Notes under the pieces: model-generated
Seen by the model: the letters and a program-made list of their open reading frames with translations, nothing else
Databases searched by the model: none
What the model was told of the DNA's origin: nothing
Program-made: the position numbers and the translations under genes
Shown: positions 1 through 7,750 of the stretch, piece after piece
Layout of the letters: each line of letters begins with the position of its first letter
Position numbering within the stretch: position 1 is the stretch's first letter
Assembly (NCBI RefSeq): GCF_902498995.1
Contig: NZ_CABVLY010000017.1
Span: 124,001-188,000 of the forward strand
Direction of reading: 5' to 3'
Length of the DNA stretch: 64,000 nucleotides
Source of the DNA: Burkholderia anthina
GTDB taxonomy: Bacteria > Pseudomonadota > Gammaproteobacteria > Burkholderiales > Burkholderiaceae

Positions 1-539
1 TCACGTATGCGAACGGGCCGCTGAACGCGGGCGTCGCGTATGCGCGCATGAACCATCCGGCGAGCAGCGCGACGGGCGCGGTTGCATCCGACAACTACTT
101 TCCCGCCTCGGCATCGGTGTTCGGCGCGGGCCTGTCGAGCGCGGTGCGCCAGCAGATCTGGGGCGCGGGCGGCAGCTACGCGATCGGGCAGGCGACGCTC
201 GGGCTGCTGTATTCGGGCTCGAACTTCGGCCAGGCGACGGGCGGCGCGCTGCGCTTCAACAACTACGAAGGCAGCCTGCGCTACATGATCACGCCCGCGC
301 TGATGGCCGCGGCCGGCTACACGTACACGCAGGTCGCGCGCGGCGACGACAGCGGCCACTATCAGCAGGTGTCGGCCGGCGTGCAGTACCTGCTGTCCAA
401 GCGTACCGACGTGTACGTGAACGGCTTCTACCAGAAGGCGTCGTCGGGTGTCGGCAGCGCGTGGATCGACGGCACCGACAGCCCGTCGTCGACGACGTCG
501 CAAGTGGCGGTGGTGGTCGGCATCCGTCAGAAGTTCTGA
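1..539 (+). CDS. Gram-negative porin, C-terminal part (5' end outside window)
   Basis: Outer-membrane general diffusion porin of the OmpC/Omp32 type. The frame is open from base 3 with no start in the window, so only about 179 C-terminal residues are seen. They show alternating beta-strand segments (for example the stretch around GYTYTQVARGD), a loop-rich pattern, and the classic C-terminal beta-barrel assembly signal ending in Phe (VVVGIRQKF). An ATG at base 48 is internal to the strand pattern and is not a credible start. The gene precedes a small membrane protein and a sodium:solute symporter, so it may supply outer-membrane permeability for the same substrate; that link is inferred from position alone. 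Confidence 0.9.
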   Translation, partial: TYANGPLNAGVAYARMNHPASSATGAVASDNYFPASASVFGAGLSSAVRQQIWGAGGSYAIGQATLGLLYSGSNFGQATGGALRFNNYEGSLRYMITPALMAAAGYTYTQVARGDDSGHYQQVSAGVQYLLSKRTDVYVNGFYQKASSGVGSAWIDGTDSPSSTTSQVAVVVGIRQKF

Positions 540-578
540 TGTTCCGACGCGTTCGCGCGTCTTCCGGAGGAGACACAC

Positions 579-791
579 ATGAAACTCAAACTGTTGCTGG
601 CGGCGTTGCCGTTCGCCGGGATGTATGCGGGCGGCTCGATTGCCGAGGTGCGGCCGCTGCTGTTCGGGCTGCCGTTCCTGCTCGTCTGGAACCTGGTCTG
701 GATGGCGGCGACCGCCGCGATCCTCGCGATCCTGTTCCACCTCGACGAGCGCGACACGGCGCGTGACGGCCGCACGGGAGACGCGCAATGA
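579..791 (+). CDS. Small two-TM membrane protein, DUF3311-like
   Basis: A 70-aa inner-membrane protein with two hydrophobic segments (about residues 3-20 and 27-51) and a charged C-terminus (HLDERDTARD). DUF3311-type proteins are usually encoded directly upstream of SSS-family symporters and are thought to be accessory subunits. That arrangement is present here: the stop codon overlaps the start of the symporter in an ATGA. A good ribosome binding site (GGAGGAG) lies before the ATG. The family name is from recognition of the size, topology and context, not from an alignment. Confidence 0.85.
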   Translation: MKLKLLLAALPFAGMYAGGSIAEVRPLLFGLPFLLVWNLVWMAATAAILAILFHLDERDTARDGRTGDAQ

Positions 792-2266
792 ACGCATCGA
801 TCGTCATCATCGCGGCGTTCGCCGTGTTCGCGCTCGCGATCGGCGTGATGGCGCGGCGCGGCCGCAAGCTCACGCTCGAACAATGGGCGGTCGGCGGACG
901 CGGCTTCGGCTCGCTGCTCACGTTCCTGCTGATGGCCGGCGAGGCGTTCTCGACGTTCTCGTTCCTCGGCGCGAGCGGCTGGACCTACAGCAAGGGCGTG
1001 CCCGCGTTCTACATCCTGTCGTACGGCTGCCTCGCGTTCGTGATCGGCTACTGGATGCTGCCGGCGATCTGGCGCTACGCGAAGGCGCGCGGGCTCGTGT
1101 CGTTCGCCGATTACTTCGCGGCGAAGTACGACAGCCGCGCGATCGGCGTGCTGGTGTCGATCGTCGCGGTGTTCGCGATGGTGTCGCTGCTGATGATCCA
1201 GCTGCGCGGCCTCGGCGTGATCGTGTCGGAGATGTCGTACGGGCTGATTCCGCAAGCGGCCGCGATCTGGATCGCGGCGACGCTGATGGCGGTCTACATG
1301 GTCGTGTCGGGCATCCACGGCTCGGCGAGCATCGCGATCTTCAAGGACGTGCTGATCCTCGCGATCGCGATCTTCCTCGGCCTGTACCTGCCGATGCATT
1401 ACTACGGCGGCCTCGGCGAGATGTTCGCGAAGATCGACGCCGCGCATCCGGAGCTGCTGCGCATGCCCGAGCACGGCTTCAACCTGAGCTGGTACAACTC
1501 GACGATCCTGCTCACGTCGCTCGGCTACTACCTGTATCCGCACGGCTTCACCGCGATCTACGTCGCGAAGGACGAACGCGCGCTGCGCCGCAACGTGATC
1601 CTGATGCCGCTGTACCAGGTGCTGATCGCGTTCCTGTTCCTCGTCGGCTTCGCGGCCGTGATGACGGTGCACGGGCTCGAAGGCGCGCAGACCGACCTCG
1701 CGCTGCTGCGTCTCGTGAAACAGACGTTCCCCGCCTGGTTCGTCGGCATCGTCGGCGGCACGGGCCTCTTGACCGCGCTGGTGCCGGGCTCGCTGATCAT
1801 GCTGAACGCATCGACGACGATCGCACGCAACATCTACCGCGAAGGCTTCGCGCCGAATGCGACCGACCGCGAGGTGACGCGCGTCGCGCGGATCGCACTG
1901 CCGATCTTCACGCTGGTGGTCGTGTATTTCGTGCTGCGCGGCGGAGCGACCTTCGTCACGCTCGCGATCTTCTCGTCGAGCCTGCTGACGCAGCTCGTGC
2001 CGATGCTCGCGTCGAGCTTCCTGACGCGGCCGTTCGGCACGCGCGAAGGCGCGTTCGCGGGGATCGTCGCCGGCGCGATCGTGATCGCGATGACCAACTA
2101 CTATGGCGTGACGCTCGCGTCGCTGTTCCCGGGCGCATCGAGCACGGTCACGTCGATCAACCCCGGGCTCGTCGCGCTCGCCGTGAACGCGGCGGTATTC
2201 ATCGCCATCAGCGCGGCGCAGCGCAAGCTGAAGGCGCGGATCGCCGCGCCGGCCCGCTCCGCGTGA
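788..2266 (+). CDS. Sodium:solute symporter (SSS family)
   Basis: A 492-aa inner-membrane transporter with about 13 hydrophobic helices. The N-terminal signature is typical of SSS permeases (EQWAVGGRGFGSLLTFLLMAG, then FLGASGWTYSKG), and the helix 8 region around GTGLLTALVPGSLIMLNAS fits the sodium-site helix of this family. The substrate cannot be told from sequence; organic anions or amino-acid-like compounds are usual. It is translationally coupled to the upstream small membrane protein and is followed by an intrinsic terminator, so the two form a unit separate from the amidohydrolase. Confidence 0.92.
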   Translation: MNASIVIIAAFAVFALAIGVMARRGRKLTLEQWAVGGRGFGSLLTFLLMAGEAFSTFSFLGASGWTYSKGVPAFYILSYGCLAFVIGYWMLPAIWRYAKARGLVSFADYFAAKYDSRAIGVLVSIVAVFAMVSLLMIQLRGLGVIVSEMSYGLIPQAAAIWIAATLMAVYMVVSGIHGSASIAIFKDVLILAIAIFLGLYLPMHYYGGLGEMFAKIDAAHPELLRMPEHGFNLSWYNSTILLTSLGYYLYPHGFTAIYVAKDERALRRNVILMPLYQVLIAFLFLVGFAAVMTVHGLEGAQTDLALLRLVKQTFPAWFVGIVGGTGLLTALVPGSLIMLNASTTIARNIYREGFAPNATDREVTRVARIALPIFTLVVVYFVLRGGATFVTLAIFSSSLLTQLVPMLASSFLTRPFGTREGAFAGIVAGAIVIAMTNYYGVTLASLFPGASSTVTSINPGLVALAVNAAVFIAISAAQRKLKARIAAPARSA

Positions 2267-2293
2267 CAACCCGTGCGGCGTGCAGTCGCCAGG

Positions 2294-2320
2294 CCGCCGG
2301 GCTGCCGCCCGGCGGTTTTT
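2294..2320 (+). terminator. Rho-independent terminator after the symporter
   Basis: A perfect 9-bp GC stem (CCGCCGGGC at 2294-2302 with GCCCGGCGG at 2307-2315) with a 4-nt loop is followed by five T residues. It lies 28 bases after the symporter stop codon and 50 bases before the amidohydrolase start. Confidence 0.9.
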
Positions 2321-2369
2321 CCATTCGACGGCACCCGTATCATTTCGAATCAGAACAGGACATCCAGCG

Positions 2370-3830
2370 ATGACTACCGAGGACAAGCGCGAAGCAATCG
2401 ACACCCTGATCGCACACGGCTGCGTGATCACGATGGATCCGCAGCGGCGCGTGATCGAGAACGGCGCGGTGGCCGTCAACGGCGATCGCATCGTCGCCGT
2501 CGGCGACACGGCCGAGTTGCAGGCGCGCTACCGTGCCGCGCGCACGCTCGATGCACGCCGCAAGGCCGTGCTGCCGGGCCTGATCGATGCGCATGCGCAC
2601 GCGGGCCACGCGATGCTGCGCACGATCGGCGGCGCGGACGGCGATGCCTGGTCGGCCGCGGCCGAGACGATCTATACGCGCGCATCGGACGAAGCGTTCT
2701 GGGAAACCGAATCGCATCTCGCGGCGCTCGAACGGCTGAAGGCCGGCGTGACGACGGGCGTGTCGCTGCTTGGCGGCGGCAATTCGATCATGCGCGTCGA
2801 CGATCCCGTCTACGCGCGGCGCCATTGCGATGCGGTGGTGCGCACCGGCACGCGCTCGATCGTCGCGGTCGGCCCGTCGCGGCCGCCCGCACCGCGCGCG
2901 TACACGCGCCACACGCCGGACGGCAGCGACACGCGCGACATCGATTTCGACACGATGGTCGGCGTATGCGAAGACATCGTCGACGCGTGCCACGGCGATG
3001 CGGACGGCCGGATCCGGATCGCGCTGACGCTGCCCGTGTATGCGCCCGGGCACGACCCGGAGCTTGCGCAATACGAACGTGATTTCCGCGACCAGGCGGC
3101 CCGCTACGGCGCGCTGGCGCGCGAGCGCGGCCTGACCTTCACGCAGGACGGCCACCGCGCCGGCACGCTCGCGTTCGCGCATCGCGAGCTGGGGCTGCTC
3201 GGCCCGACGTCGTTCATGTCGCACAGCATCGACCTGACCGACGACGACATCGCCGCGTGCGTCGAAACCGGCACCGCGATCATCCACAACCCGAGCGCGA
3301 TCATGTCGATCATCGGCCGCTGCCCGGTGCCCGAGCTGATCGATGCGGGCGTGACGGTGGCGATCGCGTCGGACGGCGCGGCGCCCGATCGCGGCTACGA
3401 CATGTTCCGTCACATGTGGCAGTGCATGCATTACCATCGCCGTCACTTCCGCGATCCGGACGTGCTGCCGCACGGCAAGGTGCTGGAGATGGTGACGATC
3501 GACGCGGCGAAGGCGCTGTCGCTCGATCGCGAGATCGGCTCGCTCGAAGCCGGCAAGCTCGCGGACGTCATCCTCGTCGACCTGTTCCGCCCGCACATGA
3601 TGCCGATGAACATGCCCGTGTATCGCGTGACGTGCTTCGCGAACGCCGCCGACGTGTGCATGACGATGGTCGGCGGCCGGGTGCTGATGGAGGATCGACG
3701 CGTGTTGTCGGTCGACGAAGGGGAGATCCTCGAGCGCGTGAACGAAGTGGCCGATCTGATGATCGAGCGCAGCGGGTTGCGCCATCTGCTCGACGAGCCG
3801 AAGACGCTGTGGGGGCGCAGTCACTACTGA
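2370..3830 (+). CDS. Metal-dependent amidohydrolase (AtzB/TrzN/SsnA-like deaminase-hydrolase)
   Basis: A 486-aa cytosolic enzyme of the amidohydrolase superfamily that probably hydrolyses or deaminates a heterocycle or similar C-N bond. Visible motifs are the beta-strand 1 metal site (GLIDAHAHAGH), a metal-binding His region (FTQDGHRAG), the SHSIDLTDDD segment typical of the cytosine deaminase / AtzB branch, and the catalytic Asp in ASDGAAPDR. The C-terminal beta-sandwich motif LEAGKLADVILVDL is also present. The start ATG at 2370 was chosen over upstream in-frame options because it lies after the terminator and gives the expected N-terminus. The substrate is unknown. Confidence 0.9.
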   Translation: MTTEDKREAIDTLIAHGCVITMDPQRRVIENGAVAVNGDRIVAVGDTAELQARYRAARTLDARRKAVLPGLIDAHAHAGHAMLRTIGGADGDAWSAAAETIYTRASDEAFWETESHLAALERLKAGVTTGVSLLGGGNSIMRVDDPVYARRHCDAVVRTGTRSIVAVGPSRPPAPRAYTRHTPDGSDTRDIDFDTMVGVCEDIVDACHGDADGRIRIALTLPVYAPGHDPELAQYERDFRDQAARYGALARERGLTFTQDGHRAGTLAFAHRELGLLGPTSFMSHSIDLTDDDIAACVETGTAIIHNPSAIMSIIGRCPVPELIDAGVTVAIASDGAAPDRGYDMFRHMWQCMHYHRRHFRDPDVLPHGKVLEMVTIDAAKALSLDREIGSLEAGKLADVILVDLFRPHMMPMNMPVYRVTCFANAADVCMTMVGGRVLMEDRRVLSVDEGEILERVNEVADLMIERSGLRHLLDEPKTLWGRSHY

Positions 3831-4183
3831 GCGACCGGCCGCGCGGTGAGGTATCGGCAGGCTCGGGCCCGATGCGGCCCGCGCTTGTCGCATCACGCCG
3901 CTATCGCATCGCGCAGACGAAATTGCGCGACGGCATCGCTGAGCCGCGAGCCCTGTTCCTCGAGCGACAGCGCAGCGGCGGCCGCCTCTTCGACCGGCGT
4001 TGCGCGAGCCCGCGCACCTCGGTCGCGACGACCGCGAAGCCGCGCCCCTGTTCGCCGGCGTTGAATTATCCGGACCGGTTATCCAAATTTTCGCCGCAGG
4101 TCAGATTCAGTATGCGAACACGGCTGGCGTCGCGATGTTACGTGTCATGTCGCGGTTGAGCCCCGGATCAGCGTGGAGCAAGC
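3831..4183. other. Intergenic junction holding an MCP remnant, with an AT-richer right part
   Basis: No intact gene is seen. The left part carries the chemotaxis-receptor remnant described separately. From about 4060 the sequence becomes AT-richer and shows no coding pattern until the flippase stop at 4184. The abrupt change suggests a recombination junction between ancestral chromosome and the polysaccharide/fimbrial block. Confidence 0.6.
3893..4057 (-). pseudogene. Methyl-accepting chemotaxis protein remnant, internally deleted and frameshifted
   Basis: Read on the minus strand, one frame gives the highly conserved receptor tip AGEQGRGFAVVATEVRGLAQR. A second frame, starting immediately after, gives VEEAAAAALSLEEQGSRL and a receptor-like C-terminus (AVAQFRLRDAIAA, stop). 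In intact receptors these two segments are separated by roughly 90 residues, which are missing here. No N-terminal sensor part remains upstream (above 4057). This is therefore the end of an MCP gene destroyed by a deletion at the edge of a rearranged block. The residues that can be read are still close to consensus, which suggests fairly recent loss. Confidence 0.85.
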
Positions 4184-5476
4184 TTATCCGGCATGCGACG
4201 CAATTTCCGTCGGATGTTTGACGTGCCATACGCCTCCGCGACGCATGACGATCAACGCGAGTGCGGCGGCGATGGCGAAGCTTGCAGCCAGGTGCGCGAG
4301 CGCCATGCCCACGGCGCCCGAATTTCCGATTAGATAGCGGGCGGCTGGTATGTAAAGCAGCGTGAGCGCGGCAATCGTTGCCAACACGACGCCGCCGGCG
4401 CGTAGTGCGACCGCAGCGACCCAGAGCACGTCCGTGGCTGCACGTAGGATGAACGAAACGAGCAGCAGCGCGAGCAATGTCACGTTTTTCTCCGCGATCG
4501 GTTCGTTGGTGAGTGCGAACAGCGCAGGGTGTGCGACAAAGATGATGGCCGACGCGAGCAGCGTAACGGCGATGTTTGCCGTTACCGCATGCGTCGTGCG
4601 ACGGAGGAATGTATCGGGCGCGTCAGCCAGCGTGCGGATGAGACGCGGAGCGGCCGTGACCACCACTACGGCAAACGTGATCGCCTGCGCCGCACTTGCG
4701 ATCGACCATGCAAACACGTATTGACCGAGCACGTCGGCGCTCAAACTGCGGCTGGCGATGAAGCGCTCTGCATATTGCAGCGACGAAAGGATCACACCGG
4801 CCAGATAGAACGGCAGGCCGTGCAGCCAGATGGCCGATATACGTGATGGATGCGCTGCGGATTCGGGCAGTCCGACCTCGCTCGCGCGTTGTTCGAAGAT
4901 GTTGATCCGATGCCACGCAACAGCGACGACGATCAGATTGGTCGCGATCCACAGTACGAATACGGCCTCGATCGAATGCATTGCTCCCGTGAGCAGGGCG
5001 GCGCTCGCGAGACCGGACCAGGTGCCGGCGCGCACGAACAGTAGAATCGAACCGGCGCGAGGCCGATGCAGCGAGAATAGCCAGCCATTGACTTCGAGTG
5101 CGGCATGCTCGGACAGCGTGACGAGCAGCACACACCATGCCAACGGAATGGACAGCGCGAATCGGTCGAATAATGCGACGACTGCATTGTTCCTCGTCGC
5201 GATGGCAAATGCCGCGGCGAGCAGCAGGTACAGCATGGCATAGCCGACACTCACGGTGCGGGCGTGGGCGATTGCCGGCAGCGGGTTGGCCTCGCTCAGC
5301 CTGCGGTTGAGTTCGGGGCCGAAGCCGAGTCCGAGCGCTTTTGACGCGATCACGGACGTGGCGATTGCGAGCCCGTAGGCAGCGACCGAGTCGAAGCCGA
5401 GCGTGCGGGCGATGACGATCGTGAGTACGAGTTTCAGGCCTAGCGCCGAGAGACGGAGGAGGAAGCGCGTCAGCAT
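4184..5476 (-). CDS. Polysaccharide flippase-like membrane protein (Wzx/MATE-MVF type)
   Basis: A 430-aa inner-membrane protein with about 12 hydrophobic segments, starting MLTRFLLRLSALGLKLVLTI. The N-terminal pattern (ARTLGFDSVAAYGLAIA, then GLGFGPELNRRLSE) fits the oligosaccharide flippase / polysaccharide biosynthesis family that moves lipid-linked glycans to the periplasm. A longer reading with 30 extra N-terminal residues is a shadow of the upstream gene. This start overlaps that gene's stop in ATGCTGA, implying translational coupling. Only one other polysaccharide gene, itself truncated, is nearby, so this looks like a leftover of a larger exopolysaccharide cluster. Confidence 0.75.
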   Translation of the reverse strand: MLTRFLLRLSALGLKLVLTIVIARTLGFDSVAAYGLAIATSVIASKALGLGFGPELNRRLSEANPLPAIAHARTVSVGYAMLYLLLAAAFAIATRNNAVVALFDRFALSIPLAWCVLLVTLSEHAALEVNGWLFSLHRPRAGSILLFVRAGTWSGLASAALLTGAMHSIEAVFVLWIATNLIVVAVAWHRINIFEQRASEVGLPESAAHPSRISAIWLHGLPFYLAGVILSSLQYAERFIASRSLSADVLGQYVFAWSIASAAQAITFAVVVVTAAPRLIRTLADAPDTFLRRTTHAVTANIAVTLLASAIIFVAHPALFALTNEPIAEKNVTLLALLLVSFILRAATDVLWVAAVALRAGGVVLATIAALTLLYIPAARYLIGNSGAVGMALAHLAASFAIAAALALIVMRRGGVWHVKHPTEIASHAG

Positions 5477-6207
5477 CGGGCCGTCCGGTTGGCGTGGCGG
5501 GTGAGGCGTAGCACGTCGATCATGGTCGTCACGACGCGCATCTCCCTGTTCGGCAGCGCAGGCCACGCTTCGGGGATCGAATGGGCGCGAACATGTTGTA
5601 CGAACGTTTCAAGCGTGCGAAAGCACTGCACGCAGATGCGGCCGCTCCGCGATACGCCACCGGGCTCGGGCGTGGCCGCGGCGCGCAAGCCGGCCGATGG
5701 CATTCGGGCGATCCGCTTCAGTATCGCGTCGCGATGCATACCCTTACCGACGCTCGCTAACCGCTGTTTGCTTTCTTGAACGCTACCGATGCACGCGAGC
5801 GTCGTGTGCGCCGTGAGCCGGGAGGCGACGAGCGTGACACAGCTCGCGAAAGCCCACAGCAGATACCCGTGCACTGAAACGTTCGGTGCGGGAAGCAGTA
5901 CGTTCATCGTGAGTGCCGCGCCGGCTTGAGCCAGCAGCCATGCGAGCGCGGTGACACGGGCGACGCGGCGTTTCGAGCGGCCGGGCGATGCGTCGTAGAG
6001 ACGGAATGCGGGGAACGGAACCAGGGCAAACGCTGCCGCATAGGCGACGGTTGCCAGTTCGGACGCGCGATCGGCTTCCGCGTCGGCCAGCGCCAGCGCC
6101 GCGATCAGCGCGCCGATCGAGATCAGCACGACGTCGGCCGCGCGCGCGCGCGATCCGCCCGCAATCTGCGACGCAGATTCGCGTCGGACTTTGAATGATG
6201 TATCCAT
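5470..6207 (-). pseudogene. Truncated WcaJ-like undecaprenyl-phosphate sugar transferase (N-terminal half only)
   Basis: A 245-aa product. Four to five hydrophobic segments lie at about residues 24-130. They are followed by a stretch typical of the cytoplasmic linker of initiating hexose-1-phosphate transferases (MPSAGLRAAATPEPGGVSRSG, then VRAHSIPEAWPALPNREMRV). Full-length members have about 460 residues, with the catalytic bacterial sugar transferase domain in the C-terminal half. Here the frame stops right after the linker and runs into the flippase start, so the catalytic domain is absent. It may be a dead remnant or a membrane scaffold. No transferase activity should be assumed. Confidence 0.7.
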
Positions 6208-6664
6208 ATACGTTGTCGCTACTGTTCATTTAGGCTCGCGTAGCCCGGCAAGCGGATGAGCGACGTTACGGTCGCTCGTGTTGCTCCGCCATGCGATCCA
6301 TCTCAAGTGATGTCGGCTGGACGTGCATCCCACTTTCACACTGCCATTCCAGTGGTTGCGCGCTAGTCCTTGAACAGAAGCGAATCGGTACAATTCATGC
6401 GTCGATTGGCGGCGCTACTTCACTTTCTCTCTTTCATTCAGGTGGGTTGGCGCGGGTTATGCGTCCAGTTGTTCGACCATTTGTATTGCTAATAGTCGGT
6501 AGTCTGGCCGGGCACATCGCCTACCGGCTGCGCAACCTGGCACGCCGCACTTGCGTGTGCGTTACCTGAATCGCTACGACCGCTCGACGCTATGGCGTGA
6601 CTTGCAGCCGCCTTGCGCCGCCGTTCAGCAGATGTGCTTACCGGAGAATCGTCAGACGTTGGGT
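6208..6664. other. 457-bp intergenic region, no gene recognised
   Basis: Lower GC than its surroundings. It holds the upstream region of the truncated transferase and the downstream region of the fimbrial adhesin. A 92-codon plus-strand frame (6291-6569) has no recognisable domain or ribosome binding site and is not called. No terminator with a T-run was found after the adhesin. Confidence 0.6.
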
Positions 6665-7750
6665 TTACTGATATTCGATAGAAAAGGTGGCGACGCTGTT
6701 TGCAATGCCGGCCTTTACGGTGTCGCCTGTCTGAACATATTCGGCGCTCATCGGCAACGTGCCGGATTCCAGGCTCATCGTCGTGATGTCGAGTTGCTGA
6801 CCAAGCGGTACTGGTTCGTCATTCGCACCATATCGCATCCGTATGCCAATTCCAGAGGCCGTATTCGCACCGCTATCCGTAAGGTCGATCACGCCTGTCA
6901 TACCGTTGTGCGCATATTGACTATCGAACTGGATCTTCAGCTGGGAAACTGCCGAGTTACAGGTCATGTTTATATCGAATGGCTGCCTCTTTCCGGATGG
7001 TGACGAACCAATTCCGTTGAAATCGGAGACGTTGCTTTTCGCCATCGACACACGAATGTTACTGTTGTTGATGTTACAAGTTGGCTCCTGTGCGGTAACG
7101 CCGAACGACAGTGAGAGTGCTTCGAATATAATCGGTGAAGTTACACCACCCGATCCATATTTTTGCATCGGGGCCGTCCCCCCTTTTATGTCGCCGGTTT
7201 TTATAAACTTCAAGGTGAGCGGTTGTCCTTGCGATGCGGGCGGATATACCATATGACCCGGAGTATGGGGGTTCGATATGGGTTTGATAGGTGCGAGCAC
7301 CGACGGTACCTGGGGGGTACTTATCTTAGCCGGATAGGAAAGTTGATACCCGATGCCTTCAATATTTGGAAGCTTGTAGGTTTGGGTAACAGGATCGTAT
7401 TCGGTGGTGCCGGCAAACTCCTCAACCGAACCTGCATCGCACTGGACGGCGGTATACTGGCTCAAACCGGCTGAACCGCTCCACTCTGGCATGGGGAATG
7501 TCCGCGTATCACCGATCTGATCACCAACTTTCAGGTTGGGATCGATTAGGAGGTTAATGGTGCCAGCTGAAAAAGTATATTGTCCGACAGGGTAATTGGG
7601 GTTAATTGTGCAGTCGGCATGCGCAATTTTGCTTGCAACCATGAACGCGACTGCAACCCCAGCCATTTTGCTGTAGCGGATAATTCCGAAGCTGCCATGA
7701 ATAAGATAAGGCATTTTACGTCTATCGGCCTTGCAGACTTTGTGTGTCAT
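6665..7750 (-). CDS. Fimbrial tip adhesin (two-domain), chaperone-usher operon 1
   Basis: A 361-aa exported protein, last gene of fimbrial operon 1. A hydrophobic signal segment (MAGVAVAFMVASKIAHA, about residues 29-45) is followed by a Cys (DCTINP). The length is about twice that of a pilin, as in FimH-like two-domain tip adhesins: an N-terminal binding half, then a C-terminal pilin-like half with a second Cys pair (EPTCNINNSNIRV, MTCNSAVSQLKIQF). It ends with the donor-strand pattern ANSVATFSIEYQ. Start overlaps the usher stop (ATGA). The receptor cannot be predicted. Its base composition is lower in GC than the chromosomal genes around it. Confidence 0.85.
   Translation of the reverse strand: MTHKVCKADRRKMPYLIHGSFGIIRYSKMAGVAVAFMVASKIAHADCTINPNYPVGQYTFSAGTINLLIDPNLKVGDQIGDTRTFPMPEWSGSAGLSQYTAVQCDAGSVEEFAGTTEYDPVTQTYKLPNIEGIGYQLSYPAKISTPQVPSVLAPIKPISNPHTPGHMVYPPASQGQPLTLKFIKTGDIKGGTAPMQKYGSGGVTSPIIFEALSLSFGVTAQEPTCNINNSNIRVSMAKSNVSDFNGIGSSPSGKRQPFDINMTCNSAVSQLKIQFDSQYAHNGMTGVIDLTDSGANTASGIGIRMRYGANDEPVPLGQQLDITTMSLESGTLPMSAEYVQTGDTVKAGIANSVATFSIEYQ

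Noticed and set aside
527..2509. 660-codon minus-strand frame opposite the symporter
   Set aside because: Arg/Glu/His-rich antisense artefact of a high-GC gene.
6291..6569. 92-codon plus-strand frame before the fimbrial adhesin
   Set aside because: No ribosome binding site or recognisable feature; lies between two minus-strand genes.
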